From: JADZAI01 sp964390465
GTDB lineage: Bacteria > Pseudomonadota > Alphaproteobacteria > Micropepsales > Micropepsaceae
Direction: 5' to 3'
DNA: 64,000 bases
Assembly (NCBI GenBank): GCA_964390465.1
Contig: CAYMIJ010000004.1
Location: 124,001 to 188,000, forward strand
Both the position numbers and the translations under genes were made by a program. Below are positions 34,033 through 42,982 of the stretch, piece after piece (position 1 is the first letter of the stretch; the number at the start of each line of letters is the position of its first letter). The notes beneath the pieces were generated by a model that was not told where the DNA came from, ran no database searches, and saw only the letters and a program-made list of their open reading frames with translations.

Positions 34033-35112
34033 ATGAAGAAAATACTGCTCGTGGGCGGCGGCAAGATCGGATCGGCCATCGCCGACTTTCTAGGCCCGAC
34101 ACATGATTACGCGATCACTGTTGCTGATCGAGATGGGGCCAGCCTTGCGCGGATCGAGGCGCCCAACGTGCAGGCCGCCGAGATCGACATCACCGACGCT
34201 GCGACGCTTGGAAAGCTCGCCAAGGGGCATGACATGGTACTGAGCGCGGCGCCCTATACACTGACGCCGGTGATCGCCCGTGCGGCCAAGGAAGCGCGCG
34301 CCCATTATTTCGACCTGACGGAAGATGTGGAGTCGACCCGCGTGGTGAAGCAGTTGGCTGAAGGCGCAGAGAGCGCTTTCGTGCCGCAATGCGGACTGGC
34401 CCCCGGTTACATTTCGATCTGTGCACATGATATCGCCCGCCGCTTTGACACATTGCGGGAAGTGAGAATGCGTGTCGGTGCGCTGCCGGTGTTCCCGACC
34501 AATGCACTGAAATACAATCTCACCTGGTCGACTGACGGGCTTATCAACGAATACTGCAATCCGTGCGAATCCATCCGTGACAGCGCGTTGATCGAAGTGC
34601 CCGCACTGGAAGAACTGGAAGCCTTCTCGCTGGATGGCGTGGAGTACGAAGCGTTCAACACATCAGGCGGGCTTGGCACGCTGTGCGACACGCTGAAGGG
34701 CAAGGTTGAGAACCTCAACTACAAGACCGTGCGCTATCCCGGCCACCGCGACATCATCAAGATGCTGGTGCAGGATCTGCGCCTCGCCCACCGCCGCGAT
34801 ATTCTGAAGGACGTGCTGGAAGCCTCGATCCCCATCACCTTCCAGGATGTGGTGCTGGTGTTCGTGACCGTTTCGGGCGAGCGCGCCGGACGGCTGACGC
34901 AGGAGAGCTATGCGCGGAAGGTTTACGCTGAAACCATCAATGGCAAGTTGATGAGCGCGATTCAGATTACCACTGCAGCGGGCATCTGTGCGATGGTTGA
35001 TCTGATGGCGGAAGGTAAGCTGCCGCAGAAGGGCTTTGTGCGGCAGGAAGAAACGAGCCTTGCAGATTTCCACACCAACCGCTTCGGACGCTACTACGCT
35101 CAGGAATCATAA
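34033..35112 (+). CDS. Saccharopine dehydrogenase-family enzyme, likely lysine 6-dehydrogenase
   Basis: 359 aa from the ATG at 34033, six bases after GGAG; the ATG at 34027 touches that site. The N-terminal Rossmann fold has GGGKIGSAIADF, and the rest (CGLAPGYISICAH, FPTNALKYNLTWSTDG) matches the saccharopine dehydrogenase/lysine 6-dehydrogenase group. Its length is that of lysine 6-dehydrogenase, which makes piperideine-6-carboxylate directly from lysine. It lacks the fused lysine-ketoglutarate reductase half. The Lrp gene diverges upstream, and a piperideine-6-carboxylate-type aldehyde dehydrogenase lies 3 kb away. A glutamate-forming saccharopine dehydrogenase is the alternative. Confidence 0.82.
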   Translation: MKKILLVGGGKIGSAIADFLGPTHDYAITVADRDGASLARIEAPNVQAAEIDITDAATLGKLAKGHDMVLSAAPYTLTPVIARAAKEARAHYFDLTEDVESTRVVKQLAEGAESAFVPQCGLAPGYISICAHDIARRFDTLREVRMRVGALPVFPTNALKYNLTWSTDGLINEYCNPCESIRDSALIEVPALEELEAFSLDGVEYEAFNTSGGLGTLCDTLKGKVENLNYKTVRYPGHRDIIKMLVQDLRLAHRRDILKDVLEASIPITFQDVVLVFVTVSGERAGRLTQESYARKVYAETINGKLMSAIQITTAAGICAMVDLMAEGKLPQKGFVRQEETSLADFHTNRFGRYYAQES

Positions 35113-35115
35113 GCG

Positions 35116-36771
35116 ATGCGCACTGGCGCTGAACTGCTTGTCGATCAGTTGATCCTCAACGGGGCCGACACGGCGTTCGGTGTGCCGGGCGAGTCCTATC
35201 TCGCCGTGCTGGATGCGATCCACGCGAGGCAGGACCGTTTCCGGTTCATCGCCTGCCGTCAGGAAGGTGGTGCAGCCTTTATGGCCGAAGCATGGGGTAA
35301 ACTGACCGGCAGGCCGGGCATCGCCTTCGTGACACGCGGGCCGGGTGCGACCAACGCCTCTATCGGCGTGCACACGGCGATGCAGGATTCAACGCCGATG
35401 ATCCTGTTCATCGGTCAGGTCGGATCGAGCGATGTGGAACGCGAGGCGTTTCAGGAGATCGACTATCGCCGCTTCTTTTCGCCGATTGCGAAATGGGCGG
35501 CACAGATTGATCGTGCCGAGCGGGTGCCGGAGTTCATCCAGCGCGCTTATGCCATCGCCATGGCGGGCCGCCCTGGCCCTGTCGTGTTGGCACTTCCGGA
35601 AGACATGCTCGTGGATAAGGCCGATGCAGGCGATGCGCTGGCAGTGACGCCGGTGCGTGCTGCACCGCAGCCATCGGACATCGTGCGTTTGCGCGAGATG
35701 CTGGCTGAGGCCGAACACCCGCTGGTGTTGCTCGGTGGGCCGGGCTGGAGCGATTTTTCTGCGGCTTCTGTGAAGTCGTTTCTGCATCGCTGGAACCTGC
35801 CTGCCACGACCACCTTCCGGGCCAAGGACAGGCTGGACAATACCGACCGCTGTTATGTTGGCGATCTCGGCATCGGGGCTGATCCGAAACTGGTGAAGCG
35901 TGTTGCGGATGCGGACTTGTTGCTGGTGATCGGTGCGCGGCTCGATGAAATGACCACTGGTGCCTACGAGCGCATCGGCGTGCCGCTGGCAAAGCAGCGT
36001 CTGGTGCATGTGTTTCCTGATGCCAACGAATTGCATCGCGTCACGCGCGCTGAGCTTGCCATCCCGGCGCATATGGATGCGTTCGCGGCGGCGCTGAACG
36101 GCACAACGCTCACCGCACCCGTGCGCTGGGACGCATGGACGAAAGCCGCACGCGCTGATTACGAGGCGTTCATTCAGCCCGTTTCACCACCTGGCGCACT
36201 CAACCCGTCTGCTATTCACGCCTGGTTGCGCGAGCGCCTGCCGGAAGATGCCATCGTCACCAATGGCGCTGGCAACTATGCGGGATGGGTTCACCGCTTT
36301 CATGTGCATCGCCGATTGCACACGCAGCTTGCACCGTTGTCAGGGGCGATGGGGTATGGCTTTCCAGCGGCCATTGCTGCGAAGCTGAAACACCCGGAGC
36401 GGCTGGTGATCGCACATGCCGGCGATGGCTGCTTCCTGATGAACGGGCAGGAACTGGCGACTGCCGTTCAGTATGGCGCGAACCTGATCATCTGTGTGTG
36501 GGACAATGGCTCGTATGGCACGATCCGTATGCATCAGGAGCGCAACTATCCCGGCCGCGTGTCGGGTACCGATCTGCGCAATCCTGATTTTGCGGCATTG
36601 GCTGAAAGTTATGGTGCGGCCGGCTTTACGGTGACGCGGACTGAAGATTTCACGGCGGCGTTTGAGAGCGCCGCGCAGGCGGGACGTCCGGCGCTGATCC
36701 ATATAAAAATGGACGTCGAGGCGATTACCCCGACGTCCACCATTTCATCCCTGCGTGCTGCGGCGCGGTGA
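35116..36771 (+). CDS. Thiamine diphosphate-dependent enzyme (acetolactate synthase-like)
   Basis: 551 aa with the three ThDP domains. The activating glutamate is Glu50 in CRQEGGAAFMAEAWGKLTG. The ThDP motif is AGDGCFLMNGQELATA...WDNGSYG. There is no quinone-binding or small-subunit partner, and FAD is not required by all relatives. It follows the lysine dehydrogenase after three bases, so it is in the same operon. The substrate is not determined by the sequence. A role on a 2-oxo acid made from lysine (such as 2-oxoadipate) is my inference from the context only. Confidence 0.85.
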   Translation: MRTGAELLVDQLILNGADTAFGVPGESYLAVLDAIHARQDRFRFIACRQEGGAAFMAEAWGKLTGRPGIAFVTRGPGATNASIGVHTAMQDSTPMILFIGQVGSSDVEREAFQEIDYRRFFSPIAKWAAQIDRAERVPEFIQRAYAIAMAGRPGPVVLALPEDMLVDKADAGDALAVTPVRAAPQPSDIVRLREMLAEAEHPLVLLGGPGWSDFSAASVKSFLHRWNLPATTTFRAKDRLDNTDRCYVGDLGIGADPKLVKRVADADLLLVIGARLDEMTTGAYERIGVPLAKQRLVHVFPDANELHRVTRAELAIPAHMDAFAAALNGTTLTAPVRWDAWTKAARADYEAFIQPVSPPGALNPSAIHAWLRERLPEDAIVTNGAGNYAGWVHRFHVHRRLHTQLAPLSGAMGYGFPAAIAAKLKHPERLVIAHAGDGCFLMNGQELATAVQYGANLIICVWDNGSYGTIRMHQERNYPGRVSGTDLRNPDFAALAESYGAAGFTVTRTEDFTAAFESAAQAGRPALIHIKMDVEAITPTSTISSLRAAAR

Positions 36772-36785
36772 TGTCAGCGCTGGCC

Positions 36786-37976
36786 TCAAATCGCCTGAGG
36801 TGCGGCGGCCTGCCGCCGACGTCCCCAGCCAAACCACCAGATGATCGCGGCTGCTGCAACAAGCAAACCTATGCCGAGGATCGGGCGGTGTGCCAGCCAG
36901 GCAAGCGCGATGATGATGAGGCCAAGCGGAACGCCAAGCGCCACAGCAATGATCCAGATGCCGCCCTGAATGATATGCGCGATGAACGGCACGACATTGG
37001 CGATCGCCCGCAGGGGCGCAAGGATCAGCGAGAAGCCGATGCAGATTCCGAAAATACCGACACCACGCAGGATCCACGTCATGACGTTTTCCGCAGACTG
37101 CTGGTCAGAGATCATCATCCTGGCGGTCTTGTCACCCACCGAGGCCCGGTAGACTTCGTAATCATTCGGCGCACGCCATGGCTCAAGGCTCGCACCCTGC
37201 TGACGGGCCAGAACGGAAACCTGCTGCGGCGAGGGCAGATAGATGTAGCTCACGCGCATGTCCCCGATCTTGGGCGCGCCGGAGTTGCCAAGCCCGCGAT
37301 AGTAACCAGCGCCATCTGGCGTCCAGCCCTGCGGTTCGGCAGAAGGCTTGGGCACGGCGTCACCGGAAAGCTGGGCAACCAGAACAGGTTTCAATATGAA
37401 GCCGCCGATTTTCGCATCGCCCGCCACAAACGGCTTGCCCTCGACCTTCATGGGCGGGTTCACCAGTTCGACGCCCAAGCGGCGGCCTTCCGCCGCTGCC
37501 GCCTCGCGATTGAAGCGCGAAGAGTCGACCGGCGTGGACGACCAGTCACGCTTGTAGGCGTAGGTGGTGATGGTGTCCTTCGAACCGCCAAGGTTTTCCC
37601 TGGTTTCGGTCTTTGTTTCCTCGACCCACTGATACATCTCGGACTTGCGCGTGACTTTCAGCGCACCGGGAAACTCAATCTTGAGATCAGGGTCAGCAAT
37701 GGGCGCAATCGCCTTGGCTTCGCCGGTCATGTGGACCAGCTTGCCGTCATTGGCGGTGGCGGGATTGGTGTCAGTCAGTGCGATGACGGACTGCAGCGCA
37801 TCGGCCAGACCGGTCGAGGCCTCAACCGCCCGGCCCTCGTTCCACCACAGCAGCGCGCAGAAACCGAAAATCGCGACGAACCCGCCAACAATGCCGCCAA
37901 ACGAATTGCCAAGGCGCTGAAAGTAGCCTTCGTGTTTCACAACCTGAAACGGGTTGCTGTTAAATGGATCGCTCAT
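36786..37976 (-). CDS. TMEM43 family membrane protein
   Basis: 396 aa from the ATG at 37976 (GGAG nine bases upstream). One membrane helix near residue 30-48 (GIVGGFVAIFGFCALLWW) is followed by a large extracytoplasmic beta-rich domain. Three or four helices from about residue 300 to the end (WILRGVGIFGICIGFSLILAPLR onward) finish the protein. This is the TMEM43/DUF1625 architecture known from eukaryotic LUMA and found in scattered bacteria. The bacterial role is unknown. It sits between two lysine-catabolism-type genes but on the opposite strand. Confidence 0.85.
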   Translation of the reverse strand: MSDPFNSNPFQVVKHEGYFQRLGNSFGGIVGGFVAIFGFCALLWWNEGRAVEASTGLADALQSVIALTDTNPATANDGKLVHMTGEAKAIAPIADPDLKIEFPGALKVTRKSEMYQWVEETKTETRENLGGSKDTITTYAYKRDWSSTPVDSSRFNREAAAAEGRRLGVELVNPPMKVEGKPFVAGDAKIGGFILKPVLVAQLSGDAVPKPSAEPQGWTPDGAGYYRGLGNSGAPKIGDMRVSYIYLPSPQQVSVLARQQGASLEPWRAPNDYEVYRASVGDKTARMMISDQQSAENVMTWILRGVGIFGICIGFSLILAPLRAIANVVPFIAHIIQGGIWIIAVALGVPLGLIIIALAWLAHRPILGIGLLVAAAAIIWWFGWGRRRQAAAPQAI

Positions 37977-38099
37977 GCAGCGGCATCTCCCTTTCAATCT
38001 CGCGCTTTTCGTTCGAGTAATGACCAGATAGCGCGCTTTTGTTGCACCAGCATTGCGGCAGATTGCCGTTCCCCGTCAATGTCAAGATGAGTGTGAGCC

Positions 38100-39593
38100 A
38101 TGATGACTGCCGCTGAAATCCTCAACAGTTTTGGTCTGTTGCCCAATGGTGATGTGCCGGTGCGCTCGCCGATTGATGGCGGCACGATTGGGCATGTTAC
38201 GTATGACACGTCCGCAACGCTTGATGCCAAGGTGAGGGCCGCCGAGGCCGCATTCCAGATATGGCGCACCGTGCCAGCGCCGCGTCGGGGCGAGCTTGTT
38301 CGTCTGTTCGGCGAGGAACTGCGCGCGAACAAGGAAGCGCTTGGCCGTCTCGTCACGATGGAGGCGGGCAAGATTTTTCAGGAGGGCCTTGGCGAAGTGC
38401 AGGAGATGATCGACATCTGCGATTTTGCAGTTGGTCTGTCGCGTCAGCTCTATGGTCTCACCATTGCTTCGGAGCGGCCTGGCCATCGCATGATGGAGAC
38501 CTGGCATCCGCTTGGGCCGGTGGCGATCATCTCGGCCTTCAATTTTCCCGTGGCGGTGTGGGCCTGGAATGCGGCGCTGGCCGTGGTGTGCGGCAATCCG
38601 GTGATCTGGAAGCCTTCCGAAAAAACACCGCTGACGGCGCTGGCCACGCAGGCCCTGTTCGAGCGCGCACTGAAGCGATTTGGTGACGCCCCGGAAGGTC
38701 TATCATCGGTGGTGCTGGGCCTTGCCGACATGGGCAAGGCGCTGGCCGCCGATCCGCGCATGCCGCTGGTCAGCGCGACGGGTTCCACGCGCATGGGCCG
38801 CGCGGTTGGTCCGGTCGTGGCAGAGCGTTTCGGGCGCACGCTGCTGGAACTCGGTGGCAATAACGCCATGGTCGTGATGCCGTCTGCGGATCTGGAGCTT
38901 GCGGTGCGGGCGATCCTGTTTGCCGCCGTGGGCACGGCAGGGCAGCGCTGCACAACCCTGCGCCGCCTGCTGGTGCACAAGGATGTGTATGATGCGCTGA
39001 TCCCACGCCTGAAGGCTGCTTATGGTCGTGTGACCATTGGTGACCCGCTGAAGGCGGGGACGCTGATCGGCCCATTGGTCGATGAAGCAGCCTTCAAAGG
39101 CATGCAGAGCGCACTTTCCCAGGCGAAGTCAGATGGCGGCGCAGTCACTGGCGGCGGTCGTGCGCTCGAATCCGAGTACCCCCATGCGTTTTATGCGCAC
39201 CCGGCACTGATTGAGATGCCTGCCCAGAAAGGCGCGATGCTGCACGAGACATTCGCGCCCATTCTCTATGTTGTGAAGATCAGCTCGCTGGAAGAAGGCC
39301 TGGCACTTCAGAACGGCGTGCCGCAGGGGCTTTCTTCCTGCATCTTCACCCGCGACATGCAGGAGGCGGAGCGGTTCGTGTCGGCGTCGGGCAGCGATTG
39401 CGGCATCGCCAACGTCAATATCGGCCCCTCTGGCGCTGAGATCGGCGGGGCTTTCGGTGGCGAAAAGGAGACCGGTGGCGGGCGCGAAAGCGGCTCGGAC
39501 AGCTGGAAGGCCTATATGCGCCGTCAGACCGCCACCATCAATTATTCCAATGCGCTCCCTCTGGCGCAGGGCATCAAGTTCGATATGAACTAG
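38100..39593 (+). CDS. Aldehyde dehydrogenase, L-piperidine-6-carboxylate dehydrogenase type (ALDH7/AmaB)
   Basis: 497 aa; an ATG at 38103 is also in frame. The catalytic Cys284 is in GTAGQRCTTLRR and Glu250 in LLELGGNNAMVV. The region EVQEMIDICDFAVGLSRQLYGLTIASERPGHRM is close to the antiquitin/AmaB branch that oxidises 2-aminoadipate semialdehyde (the open form of piperideine-6-carboxylate) to 2-aminoadipate with NAD+. The lysine-dehydrogenase-like gene 3 kb upstream would supply that substrate. The gene is separated from it by the TMEM43 gene on the other strand and must have its own promoter. Confidence 0.88.
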   Translation: MMTAAEILNSFGLLPNGDVPVRSPIDGGTIGHVTYDTSATLDAKVRAAEAAFQIWRTVPAPRRGELVRLFGEELRANKEALGRLVTMEAGKIFQEGLGEVQEMIDICDFAVGLSRQLYGLTIASERPGHRMMETWHPLGPVAIISAFNFPVAVWAWNAALAVVCGNPVIWKPSEKTPLTALATQALFERALKRFGDAPEGLSSVVLGLADMGKALAADPRMPLVSATGSTRMGRAVGPVVAERFGRTLLELGGNNAMVVMPSADLELAVRAILFAAVGTAGQRCTTLRRLLVHKDVYDALIPRLKAAYGRVTIGDPLKAGTLIGPLVDEAAFKGMQSALSQAKSDGGAVTGGGRALESEYPHAFYAHPALIEMPAQKGAMLHETFAPILYVVKISSLEEGLALQNGVPQGLSSCIFTRDMQEAERFVSASGSDCGIANVNIGPSGAEIGGAFGGEKETGGGRESGSDSWKAYMRRQTATINYSNALPLAQGIKFDMN

Positions 39594-39602
39594 AGCCAGA
39601 CG

Positions 39603-39655
39603 ACGGAGTGTGGTGTTTGCTCCGTTCAAGCAGATCCGGCGCCTGAGCGCCGGAT
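39603..39655 (+). repeat. Two hairpins in the leader before the macA-like gene
   Basis: ACGGAG/CTCCGT (39603-39625) and the perfect nine-pair ATCCGGCGC/GCGCCGGAT around a CTGA loop (39634-39655) follow each other between the aldehyde dehydrogenase stop and the ribosome site of the next gene. No T tract follows. They may end the upstream transcript or affect translation of the exporter operon. Confidence 0.4.
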
Positions 39656-39673
39656 GGTGTTCGGGGAGGTAGC

Positions 39674-40819
39674 ATGCGCCGGCGTATGTGGTTTGTGCTG
39701 GTTGGCGTGGCGGTTCTGCTGCTGGCTGTGCTGGCCTGGTCTTTGATGTCTTCACGGGTCTCATCCGCCTATCGCACGGAAGCTGTGGCCAAGGGCGACG
39801 TGGTGCAGACCGTTGCTGCCAATGGGGCGCTGATGCCTGTCACCGTCGTGAAGGTCGGTGCCCAGATATCAGGCCGCATCAAGGCGCTTCATGCCGACTT
39901 CAATGACAGGGTCGAGGCCGATCAGGTTTTGGCTGAACTGGATGATGCATCGCTGAAAGCGCAGTTGGCTCAAAGTGAGGCGCAGCTGGCCAGTGCCCGC
40001 GCACAGCTCGCGCTGGCGCAGGCCAATGCTGATCGTGCGCGTGATCTGGCCTCGCGCGGCGCCAATGCCAAAGCGCAGTTGCAGGAGGCGGAAGCCAATC
40101 TTGGCATCGCGCGATCAGCGGTCGGGGTGGCTGAGGCGCGCGTGGCAGTCGATCGCGTCAATCTGGGCTATGGCGTCATACGCTCGCCGGTGGCTGGCGT
40201 TGTCATGTCGCGCGATGTCGATGTTGGGCAGACGGTCGCGGCCAGCCTTTCGGCACCACAGATATTCCAGATCGCACAGGATCTTGCGAAGATGCAGATC
40301 AATACCACTGTGGCTGAGGCCGATGTTGGCCTGATCAAGCCTGGGATGGCGGCGACCTTCCGGGTCGATGCCTTTCCGGGACGTATGTTCAAAAGCACGG
40401 TGCGACAGGTCCGCCTGAACCCGACAACGGAATCTAATGTCGTTTCCTATAACGTGGTACAGGACGTTTCGAACGATGACCTCACGCTCCTGCCGGGTAT
40501 GACGAGCTATGTGAACATCGTCATTTCAGAGGCTCACGATGTGTTGCGGGTGCCGAATGCGGCGCTGCGATTCCGTCCTGGGAGTGATGGGGCCGGGCGT
40601 GCCCAGAACGCAGGGCGCGGTGAGCGCTCAGTCTTCGTGCTTGATGGTGGCACGTTGAAACCGGTCAAGGTGACCACAGGCATCACCGATGGCAAATTCA
40701 CGGTTGTCACTGGGGGAGAACTCAACGAGGGCGATCTTGTGGTGACTGGCCTGGCTGCAGCGGGAGCTCAACCCACAGGCCCGGCATCACCCATGCAGCG
40801 GCGTGGCGCCCCGTTCTAA
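39674..40819 (+). CDS. MacA-like periplasmic adaptor (membrane fusion protein)
   Basis: 381 aa with an excellent GGGGAGG ribosome site just upstream. It has an N-terminal membrane anchor (FVLVGVAVLLLAVLAWSLM) and a first lipoyl half at KVGAQISGRIKALHADFNDRVEADQVLAELD. An Ala/Gln-rich alpha hairpin (about 95-150), the second lipoyl half (IRSPVAGVVMSRDVDVGQTV) and a beta barrel with membrane-proximal domain follow. It would link an inner-membrane ABC exporter to an outer-membrane TolC-like channel. It is the first gene of a three-gene operon with stop/start overlaps. Confidence 0.93.
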   Translation: MRRRMWFVLVGVAVLLLAVLAWSLMSSRVSSAYRTEAVAKGDVVQTVAANGALMPVTVVKVGAQISGRIKALHADFNDRVEADQVLAELDDASLKAQLAQSEAQLASARAQLALAQANADRARDLASRGANAKAQLQEAEANLGIARSAVGVAEARVAVDRVNLGYGVIRSPVAGVVMSRDVDVGQTVAASLSAPQIFQIAQDLAKMQINTTVAEADVGLIKPGMAATFRVDAFPGRMFKSTVRQVRLNPTTESNVVSYNVVQDVSNDDLTLLPGMTSYVNIVISEAHDVLRVPNAALRFRPGSDGAGRAQNAGRGERSVFVLDGGTLKPVKVTTGITDGKFTVVTGGELNEGDLVVTGLAAAGAQPTGPASPMQRRGAPF

Positions 40820-41538
40820 TGGACGGCCAGCCCATCATCGAGGTCAGAGGGCTTCGCAAGAGCTACAGCACTGGCACAAGCGAGATCGAGATCCTGCATG
40901 GTATCGATTTTCGCATCATGGCTGGCGAGTTCGTTGCGGTCATGGGTCCATCTGGTTCCGGCAAGTCCACAATGATGAACATTCTGGGCTGTCTCGACAT
41001 ACCAAGCGGCGGACAGTTCATCATCAACGGCCAGGATACGGCACACCTCGATAGTGACGCGCTGGCGGATCTACGCAACCGTCTGATCGGATTTGTCTTT
41101 CAGGGCTTCAATCTTCTGGCCCGCACCTCACTTGAGGAAAATGTCGCCCTGCCGCTTGTTTATAGGGGAGAAACGCGGACAACACGGCTTGAAGCCGCCC
41201 GGCAGATTCTGGACCGCGTGGGATTGGCGCAGCACACTGTCAAACGACCCGCACAGATTTCTGGCGGACAACAACAACGCGCTGCCATCGCCCGTGCACT
41301 GGTGGGCAAGCCAGGTATTGTTTTCGCCGATGAGCCGACGGGCAATCTCGACACGAAAACAAGCCACGAGATCATGTCGCTATTCAATGATCTCAACAGG
41401 CTGGACGGCATCACGCTGGTGCTGGTCACCCATGAAGCCGATGTGGCGCGCTTTGCCCATCGCCTGATCCGTTTGGTCGACGGTGAGGTTGAATATGATG
41501 GTCCAACGGACGCCTATTTTGCGGGACGCACGCCATGA
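40819..41538 (+). CDS. ABC transporter ATP-binding protein (MacB/LolD type)
   Basis: 239 aa. Walker A is GPSGSGKST, the signature is ISGGQQQRAAIARAL, and Walker B leads into DEPTGNLDTKTS, a run typical of MacB- and LolD-type ATPases. Its start overlaps the adaptor stop (TAATG), and its end overlaps the permease start by four bases. In E. coli MacB this domain is fused to the permease; here it is a separate gene. Confidence 0.95.
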   Translation: MDGQPIIEVRGLRKSYSTGTSEIEILHGIDFRIMAGEFVAVMGPSGSGKSTMMNILGCLDIPSGGQFIINGQDTAHLDSDALADLRNRLIGFVFQGFNLLARTSLEENVALPLVYRGETRTTRLEAARQILDRVGLAQHTVKRPAQISGGQQQRAAIARALVGKPGIVFADEPTGNLDTKTSHEIMSLFNDLNRLDGITLVLVTHEADVARFAHRLIRLVDGEVEYDGPTDAYFAGRTP

Positions 41539-42758
41539 TCGCCCAGATGCTACGCGAGGCTTGGAGTGCGCTTGGTGCCAATCGCCTGCGCACCCTCCTG
41601 ACCATGCTGGGCATGGTGATCGGTGTCGCCTCGGTCATCGCCATGACATCGATCGGCGAAGGGTCCAAGGCACGCATTCAGGCCACCATTGATGCGATGG
41701 GCTCCAACCTGCTGATCGTGCAGGCAGGCAGTGCTCAGTCGGGTGCCACCCGAATGGGCGCGGGTAGCGGCGCTGTCATGACTCTGACGGGCGCTGATGC
41801 GTCTGCCATCGCTGAGCTGGATGGCGTCATTGCCTCAGCGCCTGTTGTGCCTGGCTTCGCCCAGATTATCTCGTCATCCAGTAACTGGATGACCATGATT
41901 ACCGGGACGACCCCTGAAATGTTTGACCTGCGTGACTGGCAGCTCGCGGCGGGCGAGCCATTCAGCACGCTCGACGTTCGATCTTCAGCGCGAGTCGCCG
42001 TGCTGGGCAAGACGGTCGCCACCAACCTGTTTGGTGATGATGAGGCGGTAGGTCAGGTTATCCGCATTCGCAATCTGTCGTTCACCGTGGTCGGCGTGCT
42101 GACATCCAAGGGCCAGAGTCTTGATGGTCGCGATCAGGACGACACGGTGTTCATTCCGGTGACAACAGCCCAGCGCCAACTGTTTGGCATGAAGATCGGT
42201 GATGTGGTGCGATTCATCATGGTGCAGAGCGCATCTGCGCGAGCCATGGGGCAGGTGCAGTCCGGCATGACGGCCCTTCTTCGTGACCGTCATCGGCTGA
42301 CGTCAGATCAGGATGATGACTTCCAGATCCGTAGTCTTGCTGCCATGACCGATGCAGCGACCCAGACCGCTGACGTCATGACGATGATGCTGGCGGCCAT
42401 CGCCTCGATCTCGTTGCTGGTTGGCGGCATAGGCATCATGAACATCATGCTGGTGAGCGTGACTGAACGTACGCGCGAGATCGGCATTCGTATGGCAATC
42501 GGTGCACATCGCGGCCATATCATGATGCAGTTTCTGGCCGAGGCTCTGATGATCTCGCTGACCGGATGTCTGCTCGGCGTCGCGCTTGGGGTTGGCGCGG
42601 CACTCCTGTTTGCCTTCGCAGGTGTCGACACAGTGGTGACGCCGCTGTCAGTGGTTATCTCACTGGTGGTTGCGCTCGCGGTTGGTGTGTTTTTCGGTTT
42701 CTATCCGGCCCGGCGTGCGGCCCGGATGAACCCGATTGAGGCGCTGCGGTATCAATAG
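41535..42758 (+). CDS. MacB-like ABC transporter permease
   Basis: 407 aa. One N-terminal helix (LLTMLGMVIGVASVIAM) leads into a large MacB_PCD periplasmic domain (about 45-245) and three C-terminal FtsX helices. It carries the family text GGIGIMNIMLVSVTERTREIGIRMAIGA and the end FGFYPARRAARMNPIEALRY. With the adaptor it forms a tripartite exporter. The substrate may be a peptide, macrolide or lipid, and the sequence does not decide. No outer-membrane factor is encoded nearby. Confidence 0.95.
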   Translation: MIAQMLREAWSALGANRLRTLLTMLGMVIGVASVIAMTSIGEGSKARIQATIDAMGSNLLIVQAGSAQSGATRMGAGSGAVMTLTGADASAIAELDGVIASAPVVPGFAQIISSSSNWMTMITGTTPEMFDLRDWQLAAGEPFSTLDVRSSARVAVLGKTVATNLFGDDEAVGQVIRIRNLSFTVVGVLTSKGQSLDGRDQDDTVFIPVTTAQRQLFGMKIGDVVRFIMVQSASARAMGQVQSGMTALLRDRHRLTSDQDDDFQIRSLAAMTDAATQTADVMTMMLAAIASISLLVGGIGIMNIMLVSVTERTREIGIRMAIGAHRGHIMMQFLAEALMISLTGCLLGVALGVGAALLFAFAGVDTVVTPLSVVISLVVALAVGVFFGFYPARRAARMNPIEALRYQ

Positions 42759-42817
42759 GGCACACGCTACGAGGCACGATTTTCGCACGGCGCATGGTCA
42801 TTGTCCCGGAGTGAGAC

Positions 42818-42982
42818 ATGCCCCGCAATCCGTTGCCTCAGATGTGTGGAATTGCCGTTTGCGCCATTGTGGTGTTGGGCATGGACGCGCCCGTTGGTTA
42901 TTGCACGTTCTTCGGCGTGATCTTTGGTGCGCTGGCCCAATACGGCATGTCGCTGAGCGTTGCGCAGCAGGCTCAACGCTGA
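42818..42982 (+). CDS. Small membrane protein (54 aa)
   Basis: ATG at 42818 with GGAG seven bases upstream, stop TGA at 42980-42982. The product starts MPRNPLPQMCG and is hydrophobic through most of its length (IAVCAIVVLGMDAPVGYC, then FFGVIFGALAQYG), suggesting two short membrane segments, and ends QQAQR. Three cysteines are present. It begins 60 bases after the ABC permease stop and ends exactly where the convergent motA gene ends. It may be a fourth gene of the exporter operon. I do not recognise the family. Confidence 0.6.
   Translation: MPRNPLPQMCGIAVCAIVVLGMDAPVGYCTFFGVIFGALAQYGMSLSVAQQAQR

Noticed and set aside
36768..38090. A 440-codon plus-strand frame
   Set aside because: It is antisense to the TMEM43 gene. 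The translation is rich in Arg, His and Asp without domain features.
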